DNA from: Mycteria americana
Taxonomy: Eukaryota; Chordata; Aves; Ciconiiformes; Ciconiidae
Assembly (NCBI RefSeq): GCF_035582795.1
Contig: NC_134365.1
Coordinates: 44,248,135-44,312,134, forward strand
Direction of reading: 5' to 3'
Length of the DNA: 64,000 nt
The notes under the pieces are model-generated. The model was not told the DNA's origin and did not search any database. It saw only the letters and a program-made list of their open reading frames with translations. Positions 8,501 through 22,101 of the stretch are shown piece by piece. The position numbers were made by a program, and so were the translations under genes. Positions within the stretch are counted from its first letter, which is position 1, and every line of letters begins with the position of its first letter.

Positions 8501-11500
8501 GTTTTCAAATCACTACTAGTCTGGAGGTATTTCCCCAGAACAGCAGGCACTGAACACTTCTCCATCCTAGAGGGAGCGATGCTGCCATCTTTTAAATTCT
8601 CAGAGGTTTGCCAGCTCAGGATGCTGCTTCTCTTTTCTAGCCATCCCTAAAGATGCTGGGAGAAATGTGTCGGAACACAAAGTAAATCTATAATGTCTCC
8701 TGTGTGGTGTAGTTATCTGATAAGCTGCTAATATTTATATGGTTCTTTCAAACAGAAGACCATAGAAATTTAAAAAAGTGTCACCAGAAATTATCCAAAC
8801 TAGTTGTTTTTCATCAATTCTGAATAATTATATTAATATATTTCAGGAAAATGGAATTTTATTCTGAAGTAGCTAAAACCAGTTTGGATACTTTAATGAT
8901 GCTGTCTGTAAGTTTCCTAGGTGTTATTTGGGATTTATGGTAGTACCCAAATGTACTGTAGTAGTTTTAATAATGTAGCCACGGTTGTAGTGACTAGGTA
9001 GTACAGTGCCTCAAATACATGAGGATACATGCCTCAAAGCTGCTCAGTGATAATTTAATGAAGTTGATCATAAACCTATTTACAAGTTCTGTTTTTGTAC
9101 CTTTATCTTAAGGCTATTGTTTTCCTATGTGTAGTTGAAAATCAGTGTAGCAGCAATATGGGAAGGCTTACCGTTACCCAGCTTGGCTCCGAGACATACA
9201 ATTGCCTGCAAACTTCCTCATCTCCATGTGTTTGAATAACCATGTAGATACAGCAGTTGAAAATAATTGGAGTGCTTTTGTGGAAGGCGCTGTGGAAATA
9301 AAAATTCTTTCACAAATGGTATATCTGGTTCAGGACCCTGTCTGTAACAGTAATACTTTTTCTAGAAAATGTGTACACATACATCATTGACAGGTGGACT
9401 TTAAACCTAACTCTTCTTATTTGGAACACTTAATGACTGCTTGTAATGTGTAGTTTTAATTAATTTTTTTTTTACTTCTTTCCAAAGCTATGGAGAGTAT
9501 TTCTGTATAATAATCTATTTCTCTTTGGTCTCTATCATCAAATCTTAGAGTTGGGAGGAATTCTTAGAAGAATATGTGACAACTACAATTAGAGTGGTGG
9601 GTTTTTTTTTTTAAAGGCTAAATGTGGTAACTTAAGGAAAACTTAGTGGCTTGGTGTTGTTTTGATAGAAGACACAATCTCTTGGTGAATAGTTGAGGGT
9701 TAAAGATTGGTAATGCATCCCAATCAAAATAGTTTTGAAAGTGGCTTTTTTAATTAAAAAAAGACTTTCTGTTTCTTGTTGAAATTGTAAGGTTTCTGTT
9801 TTGACTTCAGTAAGGCATTTGATTTAGCTTAGGGTGATGTTCTGATTGTAAGAAATAGTACTGTAGAAGTGTACCATTGTCCGTGTGAACAGAATTAAAA
9901 TTTTTTTTATTTAATAGTTTGCAGAAGAGATAGTGTCTGGGGAATCTCAATCTCCATTATTCTAACTCTATTCATTACCTTTAACAATGATGTGGAATAA
10001 AATATAAAATCCATATTCATGAGAATACTTCTGATTTTTTTTGGTGCCAATTTTAATAAACAAAGTTGGAAAAAGTGCTATTATAGACTGATTTCATTTG
10101 GTTTCTTGTCCTATTACATTTGAATAGGTATTTTAACAAAGTGAACCATAATACTTTTGCCTACTTCCAGTAAAAAAAATTGCAATTTCCCCCTAAAGAG
10201 TGGCTCTGAGAAAGGACTTGGGGATTACATCCAGGGAACATCATCTGTCATTATCTAAAAGAGCACAGAAGCCATATGCAGCTGTAAACACAGAAGCGTT
10301 GAGAGTAGGAAAGGTGCCCAACTTCAAAAAGGATGCTGGGTGACTAGAATTAGTTTAGAGAAGGGACCCAGGAATTGCATCATTTGAGATGTGCCAAATC
10401 TGCTTCTTAATGAGAGTCCTGAAAGCTTACCGTTCTCTTTGGAAAGCTGTGTATGCCAAGAGCTTCCTTGATTCCGACACAGTGAAAATACTGGTATTAA
10501 ATTGTGCTCTAGTATGTAAAAGTGTGTGCCAGCAGCCTGGTCAGGCATGCAAGCTACAAGAGCTCTGACTGGAAATAAGGTATCAATTTTTTTGTCTTAT
10601 CAGAGTAGCAAGTGTATGGGCCAGCTTACTGAGGAGATGACACCCTTTCTGCCTGAAGTCCCTAGATCAGTATTTCCTTTCCTTTTAACTAGATCAGGTA
10701 CAAGTTCTAGATTTGATGTAGAAATTGCTGGATTTCTGATTTGTGTTAATCCATGAGAACAGAGTAGATAATCAGCTGTCCTCCTGGCCTTAAAATCACC
10801 AACCCATTGAACTTTCTGCCACTAACTCTCATTGAGTCTCTTGGATTAAATCATATTTTTTGTAAAAGGTGGTGTGACATGTTGTTATTGTAGTGTGAAG
10901 AGGTTCTGTCTGAACTTCTCTTAAGCTGCCCTTGTATGTTATAATCCTATTTTTGTCCCACCTTACTGACAAGCAATTTCTGCTTATTTATCTAACTGGT
11001 GTTAATCTTTGAGACCTGATTTAAAACCCAGTGAAGTTGATAACTGTTCCTTCCATTTATTTTGTTTCTCTTGTGTCTTAAAACCGTAAATGGTGCTTAT
11101 TAGTAGGAATTCTGTTTAAAAAGAGAATGCCTGCTACTCCTTCAAAGATGGGAGGACCAATATGATGTATCCCATCAGTCTGGCCTCGACCTGTGTAAAT
11201 AGGCCTGAATTAGTTTGCAGATGCCCATCCATCAGATGCTACCTGAAGGACTGTGTTCTGCCAAACCTGTTCTGGAGCTAGCCTTGCAAGTGGCAATCCT
11301 TGTGCCTGGCATCTGAGCCAGGGAACCCTGTCGTGCATCTGCTTCTGCACCAGGATAAACTTGTCTTGGCGAGAACCTTCCATGTCCTCTTTCCATGTGT
11401 CAAGCCATGGTTGGTTAATTGGTGGTATTGGCAACACAGCAGGTGTCTCTTATGAGAGGGGTACAGCTCTACTGAAGTGGCAAGTTAAGAGTTACCTTTG

Positions 11501-12214
11501 AGAGTGTCCTCCCACTGAATTGCCAAAGATATGTCCTTGAGTAGTCCAGGCGAGGGTGGGAGACAAACACATTTTTGACTGTGAGTGTAGTGCTGGTTGA
11601 ATTGCAGGCTTTCTGGATCCTGAAATTAAAGTTTACCTCTTTTCTAACAGCCCAAGTGTTTAAGTAAAGCTGTGTCTGTTAAACTGTTGCGTTTGATAAC
11701 TGTATCTGGGATGTTATTAATATTCCCTCAGGAAAAGTCTGCCAGTAGATGCCTTTTTGTCTTTTCCGTAGTTTTCATCATAGTTGCTTTTCATATGCGA
11801 ATAACAAGGAGTTATCTTGCACTCGCTCTTCAGATTCAGCTTTCTTACTTCAAGGTTTCTTAGCTTACTCAGCTGCTAGTTAGAGCAGAGAAACACCAGG
11901 AAAGATCCATGTGACCTTGACAGAGGTCGGTTGCTTCTTCATGATATGCTGTAGCTCCATAAGGCCTTCGCTGCTCTTATCTAGTATATTTGTTTTGTTT
12001 TTGTAAATCCTACAGAATAGGATTGAAAGGTTGTTTTCTCTATTAATGTGTATCATATTTAGTGTTCTTTTAGCTCGCTGAGAAAACGCTAAAAGTGAAA
12101 ACTTCAAGTAAAATCATCTGGGACAAAACCACCTGAAGTCACATGCTATACTTCTTTCTTGCATTTGTCACTTTCAAAATGTATGTCCGCTTTTAATGAT
12201 GACTTGGACCTGCT

Positions 12215-12310
12215 TTAATATTTGATATGCAAATATTGGCTTTACAAATTGTACACTGGCTAATAATTGTGAGCTGTTTACCCTAGAATAATTATTCTTT
12301 ATAAATATTG
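12215..12310. promoter_or_regulatory. Candidate regulatory block: POU octamer plus palindromic TAATTA
   Basis: A perfect octamer ATGCAAAT lies at 12227-12234 and a perfect 14-bp palindrome AGAATAATTATTCT at 12285-12298, which contains a homeodomain-type TAATTA core. Two further TAAT cores lie between them. The clustering within about 75 bp resembles developmental enhancers. AT-rich DNA produces such motifs by chance, so only conservation could establish it. Confidence 0.25.
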
Positions 12311-14358
12311 ATGGAAGTTCTGTGTTGTTATAGGTGAGCAAGGCATAAAACTTGCTCTGAAAATCAGTATTTTAGAAGAAGAATAATAGTAATAAATATT
12401 TTCTCAGACTTTTGAACTGAACACTGTTTGTCCATGTACTGTCAACTGGCTTCCAAAGCAACAACCAGCCAAGTGTCCATTAAAGGTGATAAACCAGACT
12501 TCTGCAGGCATAGTAGAGACTGTTTACACTGTTACTGAAGGATTCAAATGTATCCCTAAAGCCAAAACCTTTTTCTGCCTTTCCAGATAGCTCATGGATA
12601 TCTGTACCCATCAACAGGATTCCAAAATGTATTGCATATAGGTGAAAGGAAAAATAATTGGCACAATTTTAATGGAACTTGTCAATATTACTTGAGTTAT
12701 AGCTTTTTGAATTTCCTTTTAGTATTAACATGAAACTGGGAGCATTTAATTTGCTTTGGATTGAAATTTGGCTCTTAGAATGGCTCTGCTCTTCAACTAC
12801 TTTTATCTTTAACTTAAGAATTCAATGGTGTTAACTGATTTCACAGAATAAAGCTAAATTATTTGCTGGAAGGGTTTATCACCTGGCATCCCTTATCTGT
12901 GGTGTTACTGCCTTCTCCCACTCAGTTCTGTGACTTTTCGTGATGAAGAAAAGTAATCTCTTCTGGGGAGGTAAAAACCCAACCTCTTTGCATAGTTTGC
13001 AGTGTTGGCTTTAGATGTTTTAAGTAGGTGAATGTGTGAATTTGAAAGGATGAACACGAGGGTGGACAGAAGGCCATAGGTGGAGGTAGTGAGTACTGAG
13101 ACTAGTTGAAGACATATTCAGATTGTTATAGGTAACAAATTATTCAAGGTTTTTTTTCTTCCATTAGACCTAATATCAGCTATTTTTTGGGTCCTTTTGG
13201 GATAAATGTATTGATGATTGTGAATAGCTTGTTGGAGTTACGCTGATGAAGCAGTGTAAGCACTTATCCTTAAATTGTGAAAAAATACTAGTTCAGCTTG
13301 TCCTACTTACAGCCGTAGTGCTGGTAAGATGCTTAAAGGTAGTTGCTTCAATCGGGCTTAGAGATAATTGTGGTGAATAGATTCAAAGTACAAAATTTGA
13401 GAGGTGTATTGTAAATAATGTAGAACTGTGCTTAGTGTTTATCTTGTTCTGTAGTGCTTATAAAAAAAAAAATAGTGGGAGAATGTACTGAAGCTTTCTC
13501 ACCCTTAAAGACCATCAGCAAGTCTGTAGATTGTGATTAATCAAGTTTGTTTTAGTCGAAAGCTACTGCCCCATTAGTGTTCGGTGTATGAGCCTTCTGT
13601 GCGTATGTGAAATTTCAGTAGGACTGGGAGGAAGAAAAGGATTAGTAGTGAAGTAAGTGGAGGGGCTGTATGTTGTTCAGTGATGGTCAAAAATTCTGTA
13701 CATGTTGGTGCTGAGGTAAAGATGATGTCCTACATAATCCCTGCATAGCAGAGATGGAACCCATGTTAGCTAGTTAGTCACAGCAAGTTAGTTAGTCTCT
13801 AAGACTAATGTGCAATAAACATATTCACCATAGGGGCCAGTATCCTTGCAAATGTGGATACAGTCAAAGCGAATACAATAGCTATCAGTTGCAACAGTAG
13901 TAAATACATAGGGTTTTTTCCTAGGTAAGGTGCACAGAACTAGCCTGCAATGGGCACATGGTGAAATTTTGTTTCCTGTTACAAAGCAACTGCTTCAGGC
14001 CACATTGCTTTTTCTGTCGGACTTGGCCTAATACTGTACATCCAGTTCTGGCTCACTTAGACCAGAATTCTTGTTACCGTATTTGTCAGTAAATCATATT
14101 TCCTTTTATTAGAAGAGCTGAATTACATCCCAGAAATTTAGATTTTTTTTTTTCTTTCCTTCAAAGCACTTGTAGATGAGTTGGAAGGCAAGATAAAAAG
14201 TAATTTATTGTCACCATCACTTAGAATAACTAATTAGGCTTTTAAACCTATCTTGGTTTTGTAGGCTGCTTGCTTTCCTGGACACATGGGGAAAATCAAA
14301 AGCAGTATTTTATATTTTTTTGGGGAAACATACTAATGTGTGGTGGGCAAGTTTCTCC

Positions 14359-14375
14359 TTTTTTTTTTTTTTTTT
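14359..14375. repeat. T17 homopolymer
   Basis: A run of seventeen T with no adjoining retroposon body that I can recognise. It is probably a simple-sequence expansion. Confidence 0.85.
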
Positions 14376-14629
14376 AATGCAATAAAGGAAAAGATCCGGG
14401 GCTGATGGCTCACCTCTCCACGTCCTCTGTTAACACAGTGAATTCCAAATACGGGTTGTAACGGGTGACAGCTGTTTCATCAAGAGCTGCTCCATGTTTG
14501 TGAGAAGCAGTGTTTGCTCTGCAGTCTCTTTAAAACAGGGCCTGACATATCTTGTAATGTGTTTATACTGTGCCTAACATAATAGGATCCAGATCTTTGA
14601 CTGGGGATGTGGACTGTTGTGCAAAACAA

Positions 14630-14720
14630 ATAATAATTAGCCCAAATATTGAAAAAGTGCCATTATTTAAGGCCTCCAGAGATCAATAAACGATTCATTG
14701 CTGTAACCATATCAACCTTC
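14630..14720. promoter_or_regulatory. Candidate conserved block with PBX/HOX-type site
   Basis: ATCAATAA at 14682-14689 is a PBX-HOX composite-like motif, followed by ACGATTCATTG. An AATAATTAG homeodomain motif and a CCATTATTTAAGG block lie just upstream. The low-repeat, motif-dense character resembles a conserved non-coding element. This is inference only. Confidence 0.2.
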
Positions 14721-15824
14721 TCCTTAAAAAGGATTTTAATTGTGTCATGGAAACTTCATACTTGAAAATGTGAACGCTTGTTAGGCACTCTGCTAGATAT
14801 AAGTATATTTTGCTGGTCATTGAGGCTATACTGTTCATACTAGGGGACTTGAACACTCAGTTTAGAGCTCTGATTAGAAACTATGCTGAGTTACTCTTTA
14901 CAACTTCTTTGCCTTCATCCTGGTATAACTTCCGAATTTATCACTTTTAAATAGGAAGAAAGTTTCCTCTTTCCCAGTAATCCGATTTGCCACTTTCCAG
15001 TTGAAAACTGGGTAAACTATTTGACTTGCTGCTGAAGAAAGCCATTTTATGCATAATGCCATGCTCACAACTGGGATTTGAATTATTTGCAGGTGTGATG
15101 GTACAAAGGGCCTGGATTCTAGCCTTATGTGGCCAGGAGGCAATTTATCTGGCATAAAGGAGATAAGTATTACTGGAGCTGGAACTAGTTTAAGAGACTA
15201 GCAACATCATGCCAGAAAGCAATTTCTAAAGGTTTCTATGATAGAGGAATTGGGGAAGCTGACATAGCAGAACTTTGCCAATACAGGAGCCAGTTTATCT
15301 GTCCGGAGGTCGATGTAATTATTGGAGATTTCTGCTCCCCTTTTCAATGAGAAGCTGGGAGAGGAGAACATCTAGTCCTACTCCGATACATGATAGCGTA
15401 AATGAGCGAAACAAAACGAAAGCCAAAACCGTAACTGCCCAGATAGCCTGTCTTGAAGATTTTGGGTAAAGATTTTTGGATTAGCTTTTTGAAGTGTACA
15501 AGTCTGTACACATGAGACGGTCGTTTGTATTATGTAGCAGCCAATCAAAGTAGCAATCGAAGTAGTGTCCTATTGATATGGTGAAACATAAATCCCGTAT
15601 GACAGATGGGGATCAATGGCAGAGGGAGATTAAGGATGGGATTCATCTCATTTAACTTTAAATACCCTCAGAAGGTGATTCATTTGACCTACCTTAGGCA
15701 TCTGTCTTGGTGTGAGACAGACTGCTCTCTGGAGGTATCTGTTCCTTTCCAGTGACTGTAAAAAGTCTGGGATCACTAGATGAGACTTAGCTGATTTTCA
15801 GACACCTGACATGGGCTACTTGAA

Positions 15825-15940
15825 TCCTAAGTGATGTGCCTAAGGCCTTACTGGGGAGCCTGTGGCAAGGCTGAAAACTGAACCCAGGTTTTCTGAATCC
15901 AAATTAATAGTGCTAGTCACAATACCATCTTTTCTATGAA
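15825..15940 (-). repeat. MIR-like SINE fragment (tRNA-derived head)
   Basis: Read on the plus strand, the order 'cctaaggcc', 'gcctgtggcaaggctgaaaa', 'tgaacccaggttttctgaat', 'ccaaat', 'gtgctagtcacaataccatc' matches the reverse-complemented 5' half of MIR-type SINEs, recalled as GAACCCAGG-tcTTCTGA-CTCCAA-AGTGCT-CACTA-ACCA. It is diverged and truncated. It appears to belong to the same broad family as the copies at 38.2 and 54.1 kb. Confidence 0.5.
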
Positions 15941-16844
15941 GAGGAGAGTTAGACCTGTGTCTAAAACTAGTATGTGGTGACTGCTTAAAATTGCTTTTAA
16001 CATTTGCAAGTAAAAAAAGTAATTGGTCCAAAGGGGGGTGGTGGTGTATTTGGAAATACCCAATTAAAATCTAGCTCAAATTGTTTATTTTACTGCAGTT
16101 AGTATTACTGTATTTGATTCATGGGAATATGTCAACCTTGGTAGCACAGTAACTTTGTGCAAGAGACTAGGTTTAAAAAGAATATTTGGAGGTAAATGAT
16201 TTGCTGTATAGAATAGCAAACTTGTCTGTCTGCAGAATCTGTGCAGTGCTGTCAGGAAAGAATAAACTTGGTACCTTGAAGTAGAGTTCTTAATAGTAAT
16301 GAGAACTTTACTATCAGTTCCACAGAAAGATGGATGTCTTGTCAGTAAAACCGTAAATAAAGGTTCACTGTATTGCGGGTGACAATATTTTATTCATGGT
16401 TATGGGCAGTTTGTTGAAGTCGGTCTTGTCCAGTCTGCTAGTGAAAGTGGGCTTGCATGAAAGGAGACACCTTATGTTACTGTGAATCACAGCAGTTAAG
16501 AGATACAGTGTTTTCTGAAACCTGCATGCTAAAGCTGATATGGAGAGTGCTATCGGCTTCGCCAGGCTTTGGATCTTGCCTGAAGTGTGCAGGGAACCAA
16601 GCAGGTCTGCACAGATGGTAGTGATGGAAATAATCACACTTGGCAAAGTACGGGAAGGCTTGTCATATTGCCTCTCCTCTGGTCAGCAAAGGGCTCGGAG
16701 GAGAGAAGAAAAGCAGCAGTTCAGATGTTGCTAGAGTGTGTGTGTTCTCCCTCTGAACTGCAGTAAGTTTTGCACCTGAACAGGCACGGTGCTTTTGGGG
16801 GTTAGCTCTGTTCTTCTTTGCTTGCCTCCCTGCACGCACCCATA

Positions 16845-16858
16845 CCCCCCCCCCCCCC
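16845..16858. repeat. C14 homopolymer
   Basis: A run of fourteen C between 'cata' and 'ttccacc', in otherwise ordinary sequence. Confidence 0.85.
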
Positions 16859-18398
16859 TTCCACCTTAATGTACTTTAAGGCTATGGTTTTGGTGTGGCT
16901 TGTGACTGAGATGAAATAATGTTTGCTGAGCTGTAGTGCAGAATCTGTTTAGATAGCTTTGTGTAATTTATATGTAGAAATCTGCCTAGATGATCCTGGT
17001 AATATGTGACCCCCTTAAATTCATGGCATCGCATCTCTTTACGGGGGAATACGCTGTGATGTTAAAGCTTCACGGTGTAACTTTTTTTTTTTTTCAGTGA
17101 AGTGTTATGGGAAAAAAAAAGAGCAGGGGAAAAATTCTGCTATATTAAGATAAAACAGAAGCCGGTAATGTGGAGAATAAAATAGGATGTATATTTTAAG
17201 CTTATGCAGTTTCTCCCTCTAAAAATTGGGAAGTGGCTATTGGTTTCACAGTATTGTGTATAGTAGGAATTGTATCTTCATGTTGGTCTAAAGTAAAGTT
17301 AAATTAGAATGGTCTAGAAAGAAAAATCCAGTACTCTGAAAAATTATATCACAACAAAATGGTTGTCTTGTTGACATCTTCGGTCATGCGAATTTCTCAT
17401 TCCTTACCATCCTCCTTTGAGTTAGCAGCTAAACATGATGTTTTTATAGTTAAATGAACCTTTATAAGCTAGACATCAACTATATATAAGTGCAGAACAG
17501 TACATTTAAAATCTGTCATGCTGTCAGAGTACAACTGTTTTCTCTATGAATATGGAAATTGTCACTTATCTGCATTCTCTCCCTGCCCTACTTTTCCCTC
17601 CTATATGTTGATATTCACCCATGTGAAAGAGGCCAATTATACTTTGGCCGTTGTATAAATAAAGCAGAAGTTGTCAGTAGCAGAGGAAAATTTATGTTAG
17701 AAAGCTGAGGCAGTGAATAAGAAAATAAAAGCACCTTTTAACAAGGGCAGTGATCTCTGTTTCTATATCACTTCATGTTAAAAAAGGTATTTAAAAAAAA
17801 AAGCTTTTAGCAGTTAATTCTTCATCTAAGGACTGGCTTTAATAATAAAATCCCTGGTTCAATCTTCCAGCAGAATATTTTGCCCTGCAGTATTTTCCCA
17901 TTTGATTTCTTTGTTTGTTCCCCCGCCCCAGCCCTCCTGGGAGCAGGCGTTGGGTCTTTCCCCTCAGCCAGGAGAGGTCCTGCGCAGTGCCTAAGCTGGA
18001 GGGATGCCCTGGGATCACGGGCAAGGCTTGGAGGGAGCGTGCGTCTCTTCCCTCTGGCTTTATGGAAAACATTTGGAAAATACAGTGCAATCTGGAGCCA
18101 GGCTACCTTGAAAGTAAATTAATTAAGCTCATTAAAGGGGGACTCATGAACTTCAGAGAAGCTGGGGTTGGCTCTTGGTAGCTGTGGTCGGTAGAGCCAG
18201 GGCCCAGGTGCTTGCTGGGGCACAGGCTGGCTTGGAGTTGCTGTAAAGTTGGCCACGCTAAATAGCACCTTGTTCGTGTGGCTTATCGATGGCCACCTCT
18301 TCTGGGAGGTGGTCAAAATGTGATCCGCGATGATGTACAGAATTTATTTAACTTCGTGTCTCCCTCCTCCAACTGCTGTTTCTCTTGAGTATTATTCT

Positions 18399-18425
<27 letters not shown>
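18399..18425. repeat. (GA)13 microsatellite
   Basis: An uninterrupted GA dinucleotide repeat of 27 bp. Its purity suggests it is recent and likely polymorphic. On the minus strand it is (TC)n. Confidence 0.95.
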
Positions 18426-18429
<4 letters not shown>

Positions 18430-19903
18430 CTGTGGCCTTAAGTTTATTTGTGTATAAGCAATCACTCAGAGGGTCTTGCTGACCTGACAGCAGTCTTCAG
18501 TGAAACTTGCTGTGCTTGCATGTCTGCTGAGTCTGTGGTGCCTCAGACCAGGGCATCGGCAGCAGATGAACGCCGTGCTAGCCCTTGCCTCTCATAACTG
18601 ACTCTTTGTTTTCCAACAGTGGTGTTCTTACTGTAGTTGTTAAAAAGGATACTTAAAAAGGAAATAAAGAAAAGCCTGCATCTTTGGTGAGGCTTAAAGC
18701 AGGAGTAATAAGGAGATAAGTGAGTATCTCCTATGTTTTTGATCAGGGAGCTGAAATTTTCCTCGTTATCTTTACTCTTTCATGATTGAGCTGTTTGTTT
18801 CCAGATGGCTCCTATGCACGTGACGACGGGGACATGCACGGCCCAATCTGTTCAGCTGCAGGCCTCTCGTCAAACACAGCCCAAGGTGCTGGGCACGCTG
18901 GCCTGAGCAGAGCAGTTCGGCGGCCCATCCTGTAGCAATTACTCGGGTGCTTTCACTTCCAGATACGAAGGCTTTGAAGCAGCATCCTTTTGTGGGAGGA
19001 AGAGATTGCAAGGTTCAGAAACTGAAATGCAAACCTGCAGCCACCTATCACCTTTCTAATGAAACTGAATTTATCGGCATTTCTAAATGCGTCCACAGTA
19101 GCAAAACATTTCAAACTTTTTTGTTCCAGGGGTTGCTTTCTATAAACTATTTCTTTTTTCCATTCTGCTGTAGCAGAGTTCTTAGTGTAACTTCAGGTAT
19201 GTCAGGTGAAATATGTAAATAATTATGATTTTTTTTTTCACTTTTGTCAAAAGTCCTCACCAGAGAAGAGAGATGGTATGTGAAAATAGGAAGTCAGCAC
19301 CATGTGTTTAAGGGCACAATGTCACTTGCAGAGACCTTAAACAACACTTGCTCTCTTTTTATTTTTGGAACACCCAAATACAATTCTTGGACTGGTTTTA
19401 CCTATGGCTGTGTTAAGATTTGAATTGACTAGACATTTTCCCCACACTTTTTTTTTCCCCTGACATGTTCCCTTCTTTCCCGTACTTTTTTAAAAATTGT
19501 GAGGGGAGAAGGATGGGACATATAATTAAACACAGGTATCTGCAATAAGCTCTGGTTAGAAGGCAATAGCACTTAACATACTGGAAAGGCTAAAGAGGTG
19601 TCATGTATATAATCAAAAAGTAACTATCCTTAGTATGATAGACAAGGTGATTAGGTATCACTGTATTGACCCTATATTTATCACTGATTCAGTGGGTTAA
19701 TCAAATGTTCTTCAGTGATTAAAGTCTGGATGTCTGAGTGCTCCTGTTCTGTCTTCCCGGAAAGTGTGGAGGTGCTTGGTGGGTAAGCCCTAAGTCCCTA
19801 CGGTAAGGCAGTCATTCTCTGCAGTGCTCTGTGCGTATGAGTCTCTGAGCATCTGGAAATCCCTCTGAAGTTACAAGTGAAATAATACTCTTATTAACTC
19901 CCT

Positions 19904-19975
19904 CCCCCCCCCCCCAACCCAAACCCAAACAACCCCCTCCCCCAAAACAAAATAAAAAACCCCCTTCTGAAATAA
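19904..19975. repeat. C12 run and A/C-rich low-complexity tract
   Basis: Twelve C are followed by CCCAAACC-type and CCCAAAAC-type runs. It is low-complexity and strand-asymmetric (A/C on plus). It is not a telomeric repeat. The 81-codon minus-strand ORF crossing it is Gly-rich because of the repeat and is not a gene. Confidence 0.8.
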
Positions 19976-22061
19976 AAACATGAGATACTGCTATCAAATG
20001 GGTACTGTGTGTAGACTTACTTTTGCTGGGAGGAGATCTTGGGAAACCTTTCACCATACCAGATTATTTTTGTTAGAGGAACATGGCATATCTGAGCTGA
20101 GAATCTCTTCAGACAACATATTATTGATATGTCTGCTTGTGAAGGTATACCAGAGAGCTTAAGAGAATTCTATGAAATATTTCAAATAGCTTATGAAAAG
20201 GGCATAATTTTCTGTTGTTTTGTTTTTCCAGTAACTCTTTTAAACTCCTGTTACGGTTGCAGAGACACTCACTGCAACTCACTTTAGTCTAAGAAATGCT
20301 ATTGAACCCTAGCACTTTTCATAATGGTTTATCAGCAAATGTGTGGTCTTCTGAAACCTTAGTAGCCTGGCCATTATTGCAGCAAGATTTTGTCTCAAGA
20401 CTTCTGTGTGGTTTAAATTTTCTGAACTTTGTTTAGAAACTTCCACTTAGAAATGAAAGTTGGTTTTGCCTCCTCTGTGTTATAGCGGTGTTTAAAAATA
20501 ACTAAGTGTGTAAGTTCAGATGGCTATCACACCAAATAGCTGCAAAAGGATGTAGAATGACATGTAGAAAACATCATTGGTCATATGATCTAAACACTTC
20601 AGAGAATGCTGAATTTTTTTTGACTCCTTAATACTGAATACTAATAAAATAAAGCATCCAGAAATAAATTTCTGTTGCTTAACTAACTTTAGTTTCTGTT
20701 CAACAGCAGAAAACCAGTCATTACTCAAATCACTTGGTGACATTGAACACTTTAGACATATCAGTCTTTGTCAAAATGAGAAGTCAGTTTTAATTCTGCA
20801 TGTTATAAAAAAGAATATAACCCTCTAAATTGTTCTTGTCCATACTTGTGATGAATAGCACTGTATAAACTAGAGTTCATTAAAACTTCCAAATTTCAAT
20901 TATGCAACTAATTGGGCCTTAAGATTACTATCCTTATTGTGGAGCAGAATGTCTTAATACTTTCTGTTGACAACTGAACAAAAACTAGGTGTACTAAAAG
21001 TATAAGTAGTTCATACTTTAAGTATGTCGTCATAGTGATTTTTTTTTTTCTGCCTTTTTTCATATTTTGACTTTCTGAGCTGATTTCTTTGTAAATTTCT
21101 ATTTCATAGAAATAGGCAATTGGTAGGGTTGGGGAGGGCAGGTTCAAGCTGCAAAAGAAACCTTGGAGCAATATAGAAACCTGATAGAAAATAGTATCTC
21201 CAGTTTTGCATGGAAACTTTTCACTACTGTTTCAGTTCAGTAGATTATATTTTCAGAAGAAAAAATCAATTATGCTGACAATAGCAATAATCACATTACA
21301 TGTAAGGAGTTCAAAGGTTACTTTCCCACAAAGAATAGAAGAAAAAACTGCACAGGAGTTCCCTTCCATAGTAGAAGGTAGTGACATATTATTCCATTCA
21401 ATTTTAGGTTGTGCTTCATTGCTTTCAAAATAGATCTACTTGGGACATATGCCCAAACTCAAGATGTGGTCAATGTGCTGCTATGATTATTTTGTTGTTG
21501 AAGAGCTTTTTCTGCCAGAGAAAGAATTATCTAAGACAGATGCTACTGTGACAAACAGCTTGATACTTACTACAATAGATGCTGAAAAGTTTAATATGAT
21601 AAGAATGTAACCATGTCAAGATTATAAATGCTTAACAGTCTTGTCCATCTTAAGTACATATGGGAGGTAATACTTGACAGAAGATCTCCCCAAGTTTTTT
21701 GGGTGAATGGCAAAACTGAATAGCTAAATTACTACTGTTTATGCAGGTCAGGATTTGTAAATGACCAGTTCTATCAGCAGTGCCCAGCTTGAAGCACATT
21801 TGGAAGTGCCTTGTTTTCAGCATGTGCTGGGCACGCATCCTGCTAAAATCAGGCTTTATCCACACTTGACCCAAAGGCAAGTTCTATTCATATGTTAGAG
21901 AAACTATGAGATAGAGGCACTTTGAGCACGACTGATATGGCTGTAGAGAAAGTTGCCTGATGGAAAGCCTGATCCTGTGTTACAGGCCTGTCTTCCCCAT
22001 CCAGGATGTGCTGGTACTGGTCAGATGCATCCCATGTAAAGTCTTTGAGATAAGCATAGCT

Positions 22062-22101
22062 GTAACGTGATTGTAATGTAATGTAGTGTAATGTGATTAA
22101 T
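22062..22101. repeat. Degenerate TGTAA/TGATT-type pentanucleotide array
   Basis: A short tandem array of near-identical five-base units (GTAAC, GTGAT, TGTAA, TGTAA, TGTAG, TGTAA, TGTGA) covers about 40 bp. Interruptions show that it is old. Confidence 0.65.

Larger units (their letters stand above)
5300..15829. other. Intronic DNA without recognised genes
   Basis: This is AT-leaning sequence with only short ORFs on both strands (76 codons or fewer until about 11.2 kb, 85 or fewer overall) and short T or A runs. Small CpG clusters occur near 6130-6250 and 7010-7075. Apart from the motif blocks at 12.22 and 14.63 kb, the T17 run at 14359-14375 and a possible degraded CR1-like end near 9.53 kb that I rejected, I see nothing assignable here. 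Confidence 0.6.

Noticed and set aside
9535-9600. Possible 3' end of a CR1 LINE (atcatcaaatcttagagttg)
   Set aside because: Resemblance to the CR1-type tail is limited to a few bases, and the terminal short repeat is not present.
19904-19945. Telomere-like CCCAAA repeat
   Set aside because: Units are irregular and do not match the vertebrate CCCTAA telomeric repeat.
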